From Orenia metallireducens (GTDB lineage Bacteria > Bacillota > Halanaerobiia > Halobacteroidales > Halobacteroidaceae), in contig NZ_LWDV01000009.1 in the NCBI RefSeq assembly GCF_001693735.1, forward strand, positions 493,753-557,752: a stretch of DNA of 64,000 nucleotides. The letters are read 5' to 3'. A model generated the notes under the pieces. It was not told the DNA's origin. It worked only from the letters and a program-made list of their open reading frames with translations, and made no database searches. Numbering within the stretch: position 1 is the first letter of the stretch; every line of letters starts with the position of its first letter. This document shows positions 7,972-15,982 of this stretch, piece by piece. The position numbers were made by a program, and so were the translations under genes.

Positions 7972-9171
7972 ATGACAGAGGATAGATTAATAATTCAACA
8001 AGAATGTGAATGTCCTGGCTGTCCAGAAGGATGCCCTGACGAAATTGGTGATTTAGAGTTGTGTCAAGAACTTGAAACTATAGAATTCTGTTGTACTTTA
8101 GTAATTCCAGATGGTTTCTCAGCTCCAGTAGAACCTTTAACTGTAGCGAATGTAGCAGAGTATATTGAAGAAAACTTTGACTTGGCTGCTTATTTTGATG
8201 AAGATTGCATTGAATGTACTGAACAGATATGTAGAATTGATACAGGTTTTGGAGATATAGCTATAACTGAAATCTTGATTGAAGGTTGTATTAAATTTAT
8301 AGGTGGTATTTGTGTAGCTAGTGATTCGGCACCTGAGACTGGTTCTCAAGCTCCTGTATGCTGTGAAGGTACTATCTGTATCCCTGAGCCTACTGCTGTA
8401 TGCTTTGGGCTAAATGCTAGTTGTGAAAACCTTAGAGTAGTTGATGTTGATAATGTAGAAGCAACTAGAGTAGGACTTAGCTGTGGAGATGCTGTTTGGA
8501 ATGTAACTGGTGAACTTGTATTTGCTTGCGCTCCATGTCCAGTTACTACAACAACTACAACGTCTACTACTACTTCTACAACAACTACTAGTACAACATC
8601 TACTACAACTACTACAACTACTACAACTACTACAACTACTACAACTACTACAACTACTACTTCTACAACTAGTACTACTTCAACTACTACTGCAGCCCCT
8701 GATAGAGTATGTTTCTGTCAAGTAACTACGGCTCCTGGAGCAACAATTGATGAATGTGATGTTATTATTGGAGATGGTTGCCCATGTGATTGTAGTTTGC
8801 AAGTAGAGGTCTGTACAGGTTGTATGGTTAATGGTAGTCAAATCGAATATGAAGAAGGAGACAATTCTCTTATATATCAACAAGTAGGAGGTAGTCCTTT
8901 TAATGTAGGAGAGTTATGTTCAGTAACCTGTCCAACTGATGATACAGCAGAGATTAGAGGATTAGGAGAGTGGAATGGTGAGTTATGTAACTTCCTTATA
9001 ACTTTAACTGAAGTTCCTGAGGAAGATGATGAAGGGACTATAACAATCTACTGTCCTGGAGAATCTTGTCCTGGTAACTTTGATGAAGAAGATATAGTTT
9101 ATCAAGCAGAATTTGAATTCGCAGGAAATTCAGTAAATATTAATCCCCAGCCTTGTGGAGCTCAAGGATAA
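7972..9171 (+). CDS. Cysteine-rich protein with Thr/Ser tract
   Basis: A 399-residue protein in three parts. Residues 1-190 are a cysteine-rich domain almost identical to residues 161-355 of the previous gene. Residues 192-240 are a pure Thr/Ser tract, mucin-like and a likely target for O-glycosylation. Residues 241-399 are a second cysteine-rich, acidic domain (CFCQVTTAPG, GCPCDCSLQVEVCTGC, ending NPQPCGAQG). The start ATG 7972 follows AAGGAGGTAAGATGAA. There is no signal peptide or membrane segment. Three glycosyltransferase-like genes follow directly. By analogy with exosporium glycoproteins such as BclA (same principle, no sequence relation seen), I infer a disulfide-linked spore-surface glycoprotein. 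No known family recognised. Confidence 0.75.
   Translation: MTEDRLIIQQECECPGCPEGCPDEIGDLELCQELETIEFCCTLVIPDGFSAPVEPLTVANVAEYIEENFDLAAYFDEDCIECTEQICRIDTGFGDIAITEILIEGCIKFIGGICVASDSAPETGSQAPVCCEGTICIPEPTAVCFGLNASCENLRVVDVDNVEATRVGLSCGDAVWNVTGELVFACAPCPVTTTTTTSTTTSTTTTSTTSTTTTTTTTTTTTTTTTTTTTSTTSTTSTTTAAPDRVCFCQVTTAPGATIDECDVIIGDGCPCDCSLQVEVCTGCMVNGSQIEYEEGDNSLIYQQVGGSPFNVGELCSVTCPTDDTAEIRGLGEWNGELCNFLITLTEVPEEDDEGTITIYCPGESCPGNFDEEDIVYQAEFEFAGNSVNINPQPCGAQG
8005..8530 (+). repeat. Direct repeat, copy 2
   Basis: Second copy of the cysteine-rich domain DNA at 7353-7881, one codon shorter. Confidence 0.9.
8601..8660 (+). repeat. 9-base tandem repeat encoding Thr
   Basis: About 6.7 copies of ACTACAACT, uninterrupted, inside the Thr/Ser tract. 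The unit is a multiple of three, so copy-number change would alter tract length but keep the frame. Confidence 0.85.
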
Positions 9172-9190
9172 TGATCATTAATTTTATAAA

Positions 9191-9225
9191 TATAAGGGTA
9201 TGTTTATAAACATGCCCTTATATTT
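9191..9225 (+). terminator. Terminator after the Thr-rich gene
   Basis: ATAAGGGTATGTTTA and TAAACATGCCCTTAT arms (one G-T pair), followed by ATTTTA. Confidence 0.75.
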
Positions 9226-9262
9226 TACTAATTTAGATATATTGGCTTATTGTTGAAATATA

Positions 9263-9271
9263 CATATTATA
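9263..9271 (+). promoter_or_regulatory. Possible sigma-K -10 element
   Basis: CATATTATA matches CATANNNTA, 31 bases upstream of the glycosyltransferase ATG. No AC lies at the expected -35 spacing, so this is weak. Confidence 0.2.
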
Positions 9272-9301
9272 TAAGTAAAAATTAAAAAGGGGGAGTTATC
9301 T

Positions 9302-10585
9302 ATGAAAGTAGCTATTTTGACAATGTTTAATGGACTTGACCGAACCTATTCTCTAGTTAATATAGTAGCAGAACAATTAAAGATGTTACTTAATAACAAC
9401 ATTGATACTAAAGTACTTGTTAGTGAACATTGTCCTGATAACAGTCGCCATGGTATTTTTGCTGATGAGAAGATTGAATGGATTAAAATAACAAATACCT
9501 ATAATGGTGAACAAATTCATTGGTATGATTATTCTCAAGCTAAAGGAGAGGTACATAATACCTTTTTTGATGAAGCGGAAGTAATTGCCAAAGATTTAGT
9601 AAATAAATTAGCAGATGTAGATGTTTGTATCATGCATGATATTCATTATCAAGGTTGGCATCTTATTCATAATGTTGCAGTTAGAAAAGCACAAAAAGAA
9701 TTACCTAATCTAAAATTTATTGCTTTTACCCATTCCTTTCCTGTTAATCGACCACCGAACATACAAAAACCTTTTTCAGCTCGTTATACTCCAATGCCTA
9801 ATACTATCTATATATATCCCACTTATTCTGGTATCCCTGCCCTTGCTCAACAATATAACCTACCTGAAGGAAAGTGTCGAGTCGTCAATAATAGTTTGAA
9901 TCTACTTGAAGATATGAGTGAAGAAACCAAGCTTATTGCTGAAAAGACTAATCTCTTTTCACCTGATATTCTAATGATATATCCTGGTAGATTAACAACA
10001 GGTAAGAGATTTGAAAAGGTTGCTGCCTTTGCAGGCGCAATGAAAACTCAAACTGAAAAAAGTGTTAAAATAATCTTTTGTGATTTTAAATCTGCTGATA
10101 TTGAACCTAAAGCATATAAAGTAATTATCAAAAAAACGGGGATTAAATTTGGTCTTAAAGAAGATGATATCTTCTTTACCTCTGATATTGGTTATCCCCA
10201 TGGTATACCCCGAAAAACCGTTTTAGAGCTCTTTACGTTATCTAATTTATTTGTCTGTCCTTCCTATTCTGAATCCTTCGGTTTAACAGTTTTAGAAGCA
10301 GCAAGTAGAGGTAACTTTTTAGTTCTAAATGAAGGTGTTCCAGCATTAGAGGAGTTAGGCAAAAAATTAAACGCTTACTTTATGAGATGGGATGCTCGTA
10401 ATTTTGGTTTTGATACAAAAGAGAATTATAAGCCTTCAGAAGTAGCCTATTATCAAGAACATTCAGAGATTATAGTAAATCTAATGAGACAAAATCAGCT
10501 TATCCACTCTAAAACTATGGTTAGACAACGCTATAGTCCACAATGGATTTGGAAGAATCAATTAGAACCTTTATTAGAAGAATAA
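9302..10585 (+). CDS. Glycosyltransferase, GT-B fold (GT4-like)
   Basis: A cytoplasmic 427-residue protein with a GT-B layout. The N-terminal half starts MKVAILTMFNGLDRTYSLVN, the linker holds PGRLTTGKRFEK, and the C-terminal half carries the GT4 E-x7-E motif SESFGLTVLEAASRG near residues 325-340. GT4 enzymes move a sugar from a nucleotide-sugar to a protein, lipid or glycan acceptor. GGGGGAG lies upstream. It is followed after 14 bases by the GT2 gene, so the two form an operon. Placed after the Thr-rich protein it is a candidate for decorating that tract. Donor and acceptor are unknown. Confidence 0.8.
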   Translation: MKVAILTMFNGLDRTYSLVNIVAEQLKMLLNNNIDTKVLVSEHCPDNSRHGIFADEKIEWIKITNTYNGEQIHWYDYSQAKGEVHNTFFDEAEVIAKDLVNKLADVDVCIMHDIHYQGWHLIHNVAVRKAQKELPNLKFIAFTHSFPVNRPPNIQKPFSARYTPMPNTIYIYPTYSGIPALAQQYNLPEGKCRVVNNSLNLLEDMSEETKLIAEKTNLFSPDILMIYPGRLTTGKRFEKVAAFAGAMKTQTEKSVKIIFCDFKSADIEPKAYKVIIKKTGIKFGLKEDDIFFTSDIGYPHGIPRKTVLELFTLSNLFVCPSYSESFGLTVLEAASRGNFLVLNEGVPALEELGKKLNAYFMRWDARNFGFDTKENYKPSEVAYYQEHSEIIVNLMRQNQLIHSKTMVRQRYSPQWIWKNQLEPLLEE

Positions 10586-10599
10586 AAGGAGGTAAGAAG

Positions 10600-11823
10600 G
10601 TGCCTTATTATAGTTTCGTCATCTTATGTTATAATAACTGGGAAATGTCTAAACAGGCTATTGATACTTTAATAAACTCCATAAATAACAAATATAAAGC
10701 TAAAGGTATTGAATTGATCATTGTTAATAATGGATCAACTGATAATACAAGTGATGGTATTAAAAAGTTACAAAGAGACTATACAAATTACTCTATTGAA
10801 ATCATTTCCCTTAATTTAGAAGAGAATATGGGGTATCCAGTAGGAATTAATCTAGGATTGGCTAAGTGTAGAGGTAAAATGGTAACTATCTTAAATAATG
10901 ATCTAATCTTCCCAGCAGATTGGTTTGATGGCTTAGTCGATATATTGGAAAAGAAGGAGGATATCGGAGTAGCAGCACCCTACTTATCTTATGCTTGTAG
11001 CTCTCAAAATGTAGGTGTTAAACTTAATTCTCAAGAAGAGATAAGTGATTTTGCTAAAGAATTTATGAAAAATAATAAACAAAAGATAAGCTATCCCTTA
11101 AGAGTAATAGGAGCTTGCCTTGTCTTTAAACGAGAGGTTATTGATAAGATTGGAGGCAATGATTTCTGGTTTGGTATAGGACTCTGTGATGATGATGATC
11201 TATCCCTTAGAACAGTAATTGCAGGGTATAAGATAGCTATAACAGGTAGCTCCTTTGTCTACCATCTAGGAACGGTAACCTTTAATCAGCAAGTCCATGA
11301 GCTTAATTGTGCTTTGAGTTCAAATCATCCAAAATTATCAATGAAATGGAACTTACAACCCCATGGAGAATACCAATCTAGAGAAGATATAATAGATAAT
11401 ATTAATTATAGTAAAGATGAACATTACTTCCCTACAAAGATAAGAGAATTTAATGGAATAGAGCCCCCTATAATAGATAAAAATCAAGAAGAGAGATTAC
11501 TTTTAGTCGCTGACTGGAATAATCATAAATCCAAATGGAAAGAGAAGTTAATTTCAATTTTGGATAATATCGATCAAGAAGAACTTTATATCTGGATACC
11601 TAAGGGATACTTTTTAACAGATCAAATATCTGCTGAAGTTAAGGAGATTCTAGATTCAAAAATCGTTGAAACTACAAAAATTAAATTCTATTACCAGAAT
11701 ATTGCTCCAATTAACTTACTAAAGTTTTTAAATTCCTTTGATACTATTTTTACAGTTGATAATGATTTTGTTAATAGATATATAGTCTATTTAGCAGAAG
11801 AAATTTCAATACCTACTAAATAA
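10600..11823 (+). CDS. Glycosyltransferase family 2 protein
   Basis: GT-A enzyme of 407 residues. I start it at GTG 10600, directly after AAAGGAGGTAAGAAG (10585-10599), rather than at ATG 10543 inside the preceding gene. The GT2 domain spans about residues 2-260: YSFVILCYNNWEMS, IIVNNGSTDNT, the metal-site equivalent LNNDLIFPADW, then IGACLVFKREV and a DDDDLSLR segment near the catalytic-base position. The pattern resembles rhamnosyltransferase-type GT2 proteins. Residues 260-407 are an extra domain I cannot assign. It is probably cotranscribed with the GT4 gene and ends at a bidirectional terminator. Confidence 0.8.
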   Translation: MPYYSFVILCYNNWEMSKQAIDTLINSINNKYKAKGIELIIVNNGSTDNTSDGIKKLQRDYTNYSIEIISLNLEENMGYPVGINLGLAKCRGKMVTILNNDLIFPADWFDGLVDILEKKEDIGVAAPYLSYACSSQNVGVKLNSQEEISDFAKEFMKNNKQKISYPLRVIGACLVFKREVIDKIGGNDFWFGIGLCDDDDLSLRTVIAGYKIAITGSSFVYHLGTVTFNQQVHELNCALSSNHPKLSMKWNLQPHGEYQSREDIIDNINYSKDEHYFPTKIREFNGIEPPIIDKNQEERLLLVADWNNHKSKWKEKLISILDNIDQEELYIWIPKGYFLTDQISAEVKEILDSKIVETTKIKFYYQNIAPINLLKFLNSFDTIFTVDNDFVNRYIVYLAEEISIPTK

Positions 11824-11856
11824 GTAAAAGCCACAGGTTTAACCTGTGGCTTTTAC
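11824..11856. terminator. Bidirectional terminator
   Basis: GTAAAAGCCACAGGTT and AACCTGTGGCTTTTAC are perfect inverted arms. It lies between the convergent GT2 gene and the gene on the opposite strand, overlapping the latter's stop. Confidence 0.85.
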
Positions 11857-12692
11857 TTATTTTCTTGTGATTTAAGTGCCATATATAAACAATAATTATG
11901 AACCTTATCAATATCAAGATTTTCAGTAGATAAATGATCATAGTTACCTGCTTCGAATTGAAATTTAGAGAACATACTATCAGTATGCCAGCAATGGATA
12001 TGGGGATGGGTAGCAATTGAATCAGTTGCAGCACTACCATAGTCGAGCTTTGTTCCATCAACTATAAATTTTTCTACAAGGTGATTGACTGCAATTTCAC
12101 AACTATACATAGTTGTTACCCCACTATACCATCCAGGCCATGCACCTTCAGTATCTTTAAATTCAGTTGCCAATAAATACTCTGATATTGATAAAGCCAA
12201 TTTAGAAACCTCTCTTACTAATCTGGCATTTCCATAATGGGTTGAGCCTAGGTTATGAATCCCTTGGTGCCTAAGCTCAAAATAGTCAGCTACTCTTTTA
12301 ATGTTCTCTCTAACTTCATCATTATTGGCATATCCCCCTTGCCCAACTGTATATAAATCAGGGTAAAAAGAATCCCAAGCAGGAGTCAAAAAAGTATCAG
12401 CATCTGTTCTCAAAATCAAGTCATATTTATCTAAAAAATCAGCTTGGCTACCAACTAAACAACTAATTGAATTGATAAAGCGATAATTCAAAAATACATC
12501 AGGTTCACTTAAAATATTATACTCTACTTTAATACAATCATCTGGCACCCATTCTAGAGCCTCCTTCGTCCCAAATACAACTAAATCTGTATCTTTAGAG
12601 CTTATATACTTATATGAGGTATATAGACCTTGGAGTTGTAACTTAAGTGGTCTTTTATCTTCAACAAACACAACTATAGCTCTTTTCAACAA
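11853..12692 (-). CDS. Glycosyltransferase-like protein (DUF7164-like)
   Basis: A soluble 279-residue protein. The central stretch YDLILRTDADTFLTPAW has a D-x-D placed as in GT-A enzymes. Late motifs include GWYSGVTTMYSCEIA and HIHCWHTDSMFSKF. The pattern recalls the DUF7164 glycosyltransferase-like family, but that is memory, not a search. It begins at TTG 12692 (TTG 12689 also possible) after AAAGGAGGGAAT. It is convergent with the GT2 gene and shares its terminator. In context it is a third candidate sugar transferase of the surface-protein locus. Confidence 0.6.
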   Translation of the reverse strand: MLKRAIVVFVEDKRPLKLQLQGLYTSYKYISSKDTDLVVFGTKEALEWVPDDCIKVEYNILSEPDVFLNYRFINSISCLVGSQADFLDKYDLILRTDADTFLTPAWDSFYPDLYTVGQGGYANNDEVRENIKRVADYFELRHQGIHNLGSTHYGNARLVREVSKLALSISEYLLATEFKDTEGAWPGWYSGVTTMYSCEIAVNHLVEKFIVDGTKLDYGSAATDSIATHPHIHCWHTDSMFSKFQFEAGNYDHLSTENLDIDKVHNYCLYMALKSQENK

Positions 12693-12848
12693 GATTCCCT
12701 CCTTTCTTATAATAAATATTCATTACTCTTTTAAATTATTTTTTATAAACAGATTTAATAAGCCTATTTAGATATTTTCGCTCACTATATTAAGTTAAAA
12801 GTAATATTATATAGTATTAGTTGTAAAAAAATAATAGGGAGGTGTTAT

Positions 12849-13544
12849 ATGGATATTAAAAAGATAAAAAATTATGACATTGATTTAAATCCAGTTGGAA
12901 AAGGAAATTATTCAGAGGTTTTCTTGGCTAAAGATCTCAATCAACAAAGCACAGTTGCCATCAAAGTTTCATCTTGTATTGATATGTCTAAATATGAAGC
13001 TACTGTGATGAAAAACTATGGTTCCCATCCTCTTTTTCCCAAATTCTATGATTTTTTTATAATAGAAGATAAAGCTTATATTGTAATGGAATACTTTCCT
13101 GGAAAAGGGATTGGACATTGGAATTATCATTCCACCATAGATATAGGGAGGAAGAATGAACAAGAAGCGATTTCAATTACTTTAAAAGTATTACAAGGAT
13201 TAGAACACCTTCATCAGATAGGTTTTGCTCATCATGATCTATTGCCAAAAAATATATTATTTAGGGATGAAATCCCTGCCAAAATAAAAATAATTGATTT
13301 TGGTTTAGCAAAAGAATTAAATTATGAAAAGAATCATAAGTATAAAGTTGGTGATATATCTGCAGCAGCAACGCTGTGTATTTATTTAATTAATGGAGTT
13401 GTTTCTAAAATACCACTTGATGATTTAAAAACAATATCTAGTGATTTAAGAGAAGTGTTATCTAAAGCCTTTGAACCTAATTTAGGAAAACGATATCAAT
13501 CTGCAACAGAATTTATTAAAGTTATACAACCTTTAGTCCACTAA
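12849..13544 (+). CDS. Hanks-type Ser/Thr protein kinase
   Basis: A compact kinase of 231 residues, shorter than the usual 260-residue domain and without membrane or sensor domain. Catalytic parts are all present: glycine loop GKGNYSEV (17-24), ATP lysine K39 in VAIK, helix-C glutamate near E50, HHD (128-130, in place of HRD) with N135, and DFG (150-152). The activation segment is short and has no clear APE. A strong ribosome site (GGGAGGTG) precedes ATG 12849. A decayed copy follows 23 bases later. Next to the Thr-rich protein and glycosyltransferases, it may phosphorylate a surface or coat component; this is inference. Confidence 0.8.
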   Translation: MDIKKIKNYDIDLNPVGKGNYSEVFLAKDLNQQSTVAIKVSSCIDMSKYEATVMKNYGSHPLFPKFYDFFIIEDKAYIVMEYFPGKGIGHWNYHSTIDIGRKNEQEAISITLKVLQGLEHLHQIGFAHHDLLPKNILFRDEIPAKIKIIDFGLAKELNYEKNHKYKVGDISAAATLCIYLINGVVSKIPLDDLKTISSDLREVLSKAFEPNLGKRYQSATEFIKVIQPLVH

Positions 13545-13567
13545 AACCTTGATTAAGGAGGTGTTTT

Positions 13568-14258
13568 ATGGAAACAAAACGGTTAAAAAATTATGAAATT
13601 AAGACAAAACCTATTGGTAGAGGACAGTTTGCTTATGTCTGTTGGGGTAGAGATCTTAATCAGCAACGTGAAGTGGCTATTAAATCATCATCTCATTTTA
13701 ATACCTCTAAAAAAGAAGCAACTGTAATGGAAAGTTACGGAAGTCATCCTTTCTTACCTGAATTTTATGATTTTTTATAATAGAAGATAGAGCTTATATT
13801 GTAATGGAATATTTTCCTGGTGAAACTCTTGGTCCTTCTAATCATAATAAAGCTGGGAAAAAGAGAAGTGAAGAAGAAGCAATTTTGATTACTTTTAATT
13901 TATTACAAGGATTACAACGTATTCATCAAATAGGATTTGCTCATAATGATATTTTGCCAAAAATATATTAATTATGGATGATAACCCCAATAAAATAAAA
14001 CTGATTGATTTTGGATTAGCAAGACCCCTAGATTCTAAAAGATATGAAAAATATAGATACAAAGATTTATATTTGATAGCGTTAACTTGCCTTTACCTTA
14101 TTAAAGGTCCTCTATCAGAGAGACCAATAAATGATTTGGATATTGTAAAAAATAATAACCTAAAAGATATCTTATATAAAGGTATTCACCCTAATTTGGA
14201 AAAGAGATATCATTCTGTAGATGAATTTATTGAGGATTTAAAACCTTTAGTTAAATAA
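13568..14258 (+). pseudogene. Second Ser/Thr kinase, two frameshifts
   Basis: Tandem paralogue of the kinase at 12849, with its own ribosome site (AAGGAGGTG). The frame breaks at T6 (13771-13776), where the intact copy has T7, giving a stop at 13778. It breaks again at A5 (13959-13963), where the intact copy has A6, giving a stop at 13968. With both bases restored the protein would be about 230 residues with glycine loop GRGQFAYV, VAIK, HND (for HRD) and DFG all present. Each break is a one-base loss in a homopolymer, so it may be a young pseudogene, a sequencing error or slippage-controlled expression. Residual frames are 13568-13780, about 13781-13963, and up to 14258. Confidence 0.75.
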
Positions 14259-14273
14259 TTAAAAATACTAATT

Positions 14274-14304
14274 AAAAAACAGAGGGAATTCCCTCTGTTT
14301 TTTT
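14274..14304. terminator. Bidirectional terminator
   Basis: AAAAAACAGAGGGAA and TTCCCTCTGTTTTTT perfect arms between the convergent kinase copy and metY. Confidence 0.85.
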
Positions 14305-14308
14305 ACCT

Positions 14309-15508
14309 TTATTTATTCACTTTCTTAAAAGATTGCTCTAAATCTCCAATAATATCCTCTACTCTTTCAATTCCTACAGATACTCTAATTAAATTAGCTG
14401 TAATACCTGCTGCTTTTTGCTCTTCTGCTGATAATTGCTCATGAGTAGTAGATGCTGGATGGATAATTAGTGTTCTAGAGTCTCCAACATTAGCTAATAA
14501 TGAACATAATTCAACATTATTGATTAAAGCTTTCCCTGCTTTAACTCCACCTTTGATTCCAAAACATAACATTCCACCAAAGGCTTTCTGTTGTTTCTTA
14601 GCAAGTTCATGCTGTGGATGGCTCTCTAACCCAGGATATCTAACCCACTCTACCTGTGGATGAGCTTCTAACCATTGAGCTACCTTTAGAGCATTTTCGG
14701 AATGCCTCTCCATCCTAAGTGCTAAAGTCTCTAAGCCTTGAATGAATAGCCAAGTATTGAAAGGGCTTGCTGCTGGTCCAATATCACGATAACCCTCTAC
14801 TCTTGCCTTTAATAGAAAATCTGCAGGACCTACAATAATTCCACCAATTGAGCTACCATGACCACCGATATATTTAGTAGCTGAATGGACTACAATATCA
14901 GCACCAAATTCAATTGGACGAGACAAGTATGGTGTACAGAAAGTATTATCTACTACCAATTTTAAATCGTGCTTATGGGCAATCTCAGCCACCTTCTCGA
15001 TATCAACTATATCTAAAGTAGGATTTCCTGGACTCTCTAAATATAAGAACTTAGTATTCTCATTAATAGCTTCTTCCCAAGCATTAAAATCATGGGGGTC
15101 AACAAAGTTAGTATCAATTCCATACTTAGGTAAGGTCGTAGAAAAAAGATTATAAGTACCTCCATATAAATACTTAGAAGCTACTATCTCTCCTCCACCT
15201 TCAGCCAAAGTAATAGCTGTTAAGTGGATAGCAGACATACCTGAAGAGGTAACCAAGCCTGCCTCTGCACCCTCTAATTCTGCTAATCTCTTCTCAAATA
15301 CATCATGGGTAGGATTCATAATTCTTGAATAGATATTACCAGCTTCCTCTAAAGCAAATAATCTAGCTGCATGGTCAGCATCATCGAAAATATAAGAAGT
15401 CGTCTGATAAATAGGTACTGCCCTTGAATTTTGACTATCCTGTTTTGGATTATACCCTCCATGTAAAGCAACTGTTTCAAATCCATATTTTCCTTCTCTA
15501 CTACTCAT
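14309..15508 (-). CDS. metY: O-acetylhomoserine sulfhydrylase family
   Basis: PLP enzyme of the Cys/Met metabolism family, 399 residues. It probably makes homocysteine from O-acetylhomoserine and sulfide in methionine synthesis. Visible are the N-terminal AVPIYQTTSYIF, the substrate loop IYSRIMNPT, SSGMSAIH, and the PLP lysine in HSATKYIGGHGSSIGG, whose context fits MetY better than methionine gamma-lyase (usually SATKY-SGHGD). It is slightly shorter than the usual 425 residues. AAGGAGGAATTAAT precedes ATG 15508. No terminator separates it from the small ORF and SAM riboswitch upstream, so methionine starvation should raise its transcription. Confidence 0.85.
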   Translation of the reverse strand: MSSREGKYGFETVALHGGYNPKQDSQNSRAVPIYQTTSYIFDDADHAARLFALEEAGNIYSRIMNPTHDVFEKRLAELEGAEAGLVTSSGMSAIHLTAITLAEGGGEIVASKYLYGGTYNLFSTTLPKYGIDTNFVDPHDFNAWEEAINENTKFLYLESPGNPTLDIVDIEKVAEIAHKHDLKLVVDNTFCTPYLSRPIEFGADIVVHSATKYIGGHGSSIGGIIVGPADFLLKARVEGYRDIGPAASPFNTWLFIQGLETLALRMERHSENALKVAQWLEAHPQVEWVRYPGLESHPQHELAKKQQKAFGGMLCFGIKGGVKAGKALINNVELCSLLANVGDSRTLIIHPASTTHEQLSAEEQKAAGITANLIRVSVGIERVEDIIGDLEQSFKKVNK

Positions 15509-15593
15509 TTTATTAATTCCTCCTTAAGTTATAATTACTTATTTGCTAAATAAAATTTAGCGAAATCTTCTAACTTATATCCCTCAAGCTCAC

Positions 15594-15756
15594 TTAGGTC
15601 TTCAAAAACCAATCTAAAAAAGCAAGCGGAATCTTATTAGCTTTGAGATTCTTTTTTATACAAGGATCACAACCTCCAGAATGATTCATAGGATGATATT
15701 TACAATCTAAATCCCTACAATTACAAAAATATTTATTATTCCAGCTTATTCCTCCT
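15594..15756 (-). CDS. SAM-riboswitch-linked small cysteine-rich ORF
   Basis: About 50 codons encoding a Cys-rich mini-protein: FCNCRDLDCKYHP, then GGCDPCIKKNLKA and a hydrophobic end PLAFLDWFLKT. The C-x-C-x4-C and C-x2-C layout suggests a zinc or iron-sulfur site, loosely like DUF6485 proteins. The start is unresolved. AGGAGG (15751-15756) is present, but no ATG, GTG or TTG follows in frame at normal spacing; the first in-frame codons are ATA AGC TGG AAT. The open frame extends up to 15806 but would run through the riboswitch terminator. It sits between that terminator and metY. The given start marks the ribosome site, not a codon. Confidence 0.4.
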
Positions 15757-15759
15757 AAA

Positions 15760-15795
15760 TAAAAAACCTCTTCAATAAGAAGAGGTTTTTTATTT
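15760..15795 (-). terminator. SAM riboswitch terminator
   Basis: AAAAACCTCTTC and GAAGAGGTTTTT arms around TTATT, read on the minus strand and followed by a U run. The left arm plus loop (CTTCTTAT) can instead pair with the 3' P1 strand (ATAAGAAG) of the aptamer: a classic terminator/antiterminator switch. Confidence 0.85.
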
Positions 15796-15805
15796 CTAGA
15801 GACCA

Positions 15806-15916
15806 CTTCTTATCTTTCAATACCTTAGGCATTGCTGGAATTAGCACCGCCATAGTAAGCACTTACTACCGGTTGCCGGGCTTCATTGGGCCAGTCCCTC
15901 CACCACTCTTGATAAG
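15806..15916 (-). promoter_or_regulatory. SAM-I riboswitch (S-box)
   Basis: Read on the minus strand, the conserved S-box core is present: CTTATCAAGAGTGGTGGAGG, then GACTGGCCCAATGAAGCCC, GGCAACC, GGTGCTAATTCC and a closing GAAAGATAAG. P1 pairs CTTATC (15916-15911) with GATAAG (15814-15809). SAM binding keeps P1 closed and lets the terminator at 15760-15795 form, switching off the downstream cysteine-rich ORF and metY. Confidence 0.95.
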
Positions 15917-15982
15917 ATTTAATAAAATTTTCTATTTTTTATAATGATAACATAAGCTAGTAAAGCTGTCAAGCATCAAATC

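Noticed and set aside
8510-8725. A Leu/Gln-rich frame across the Thr tract
   Set aside because: It is the shifted reading of the ACTACAACT repeat, with no ribosome site; the Thr frame continues into a conserved Cys-rich domain.
10543-10600. ATG 10543 as the start of the GT2 gene
   Set aside because: It lies inside the preceding gene without a ribosome site; GTG 10600 has AAAGGAGGTAAGAAG directly upstream and begins at the conserved domain.
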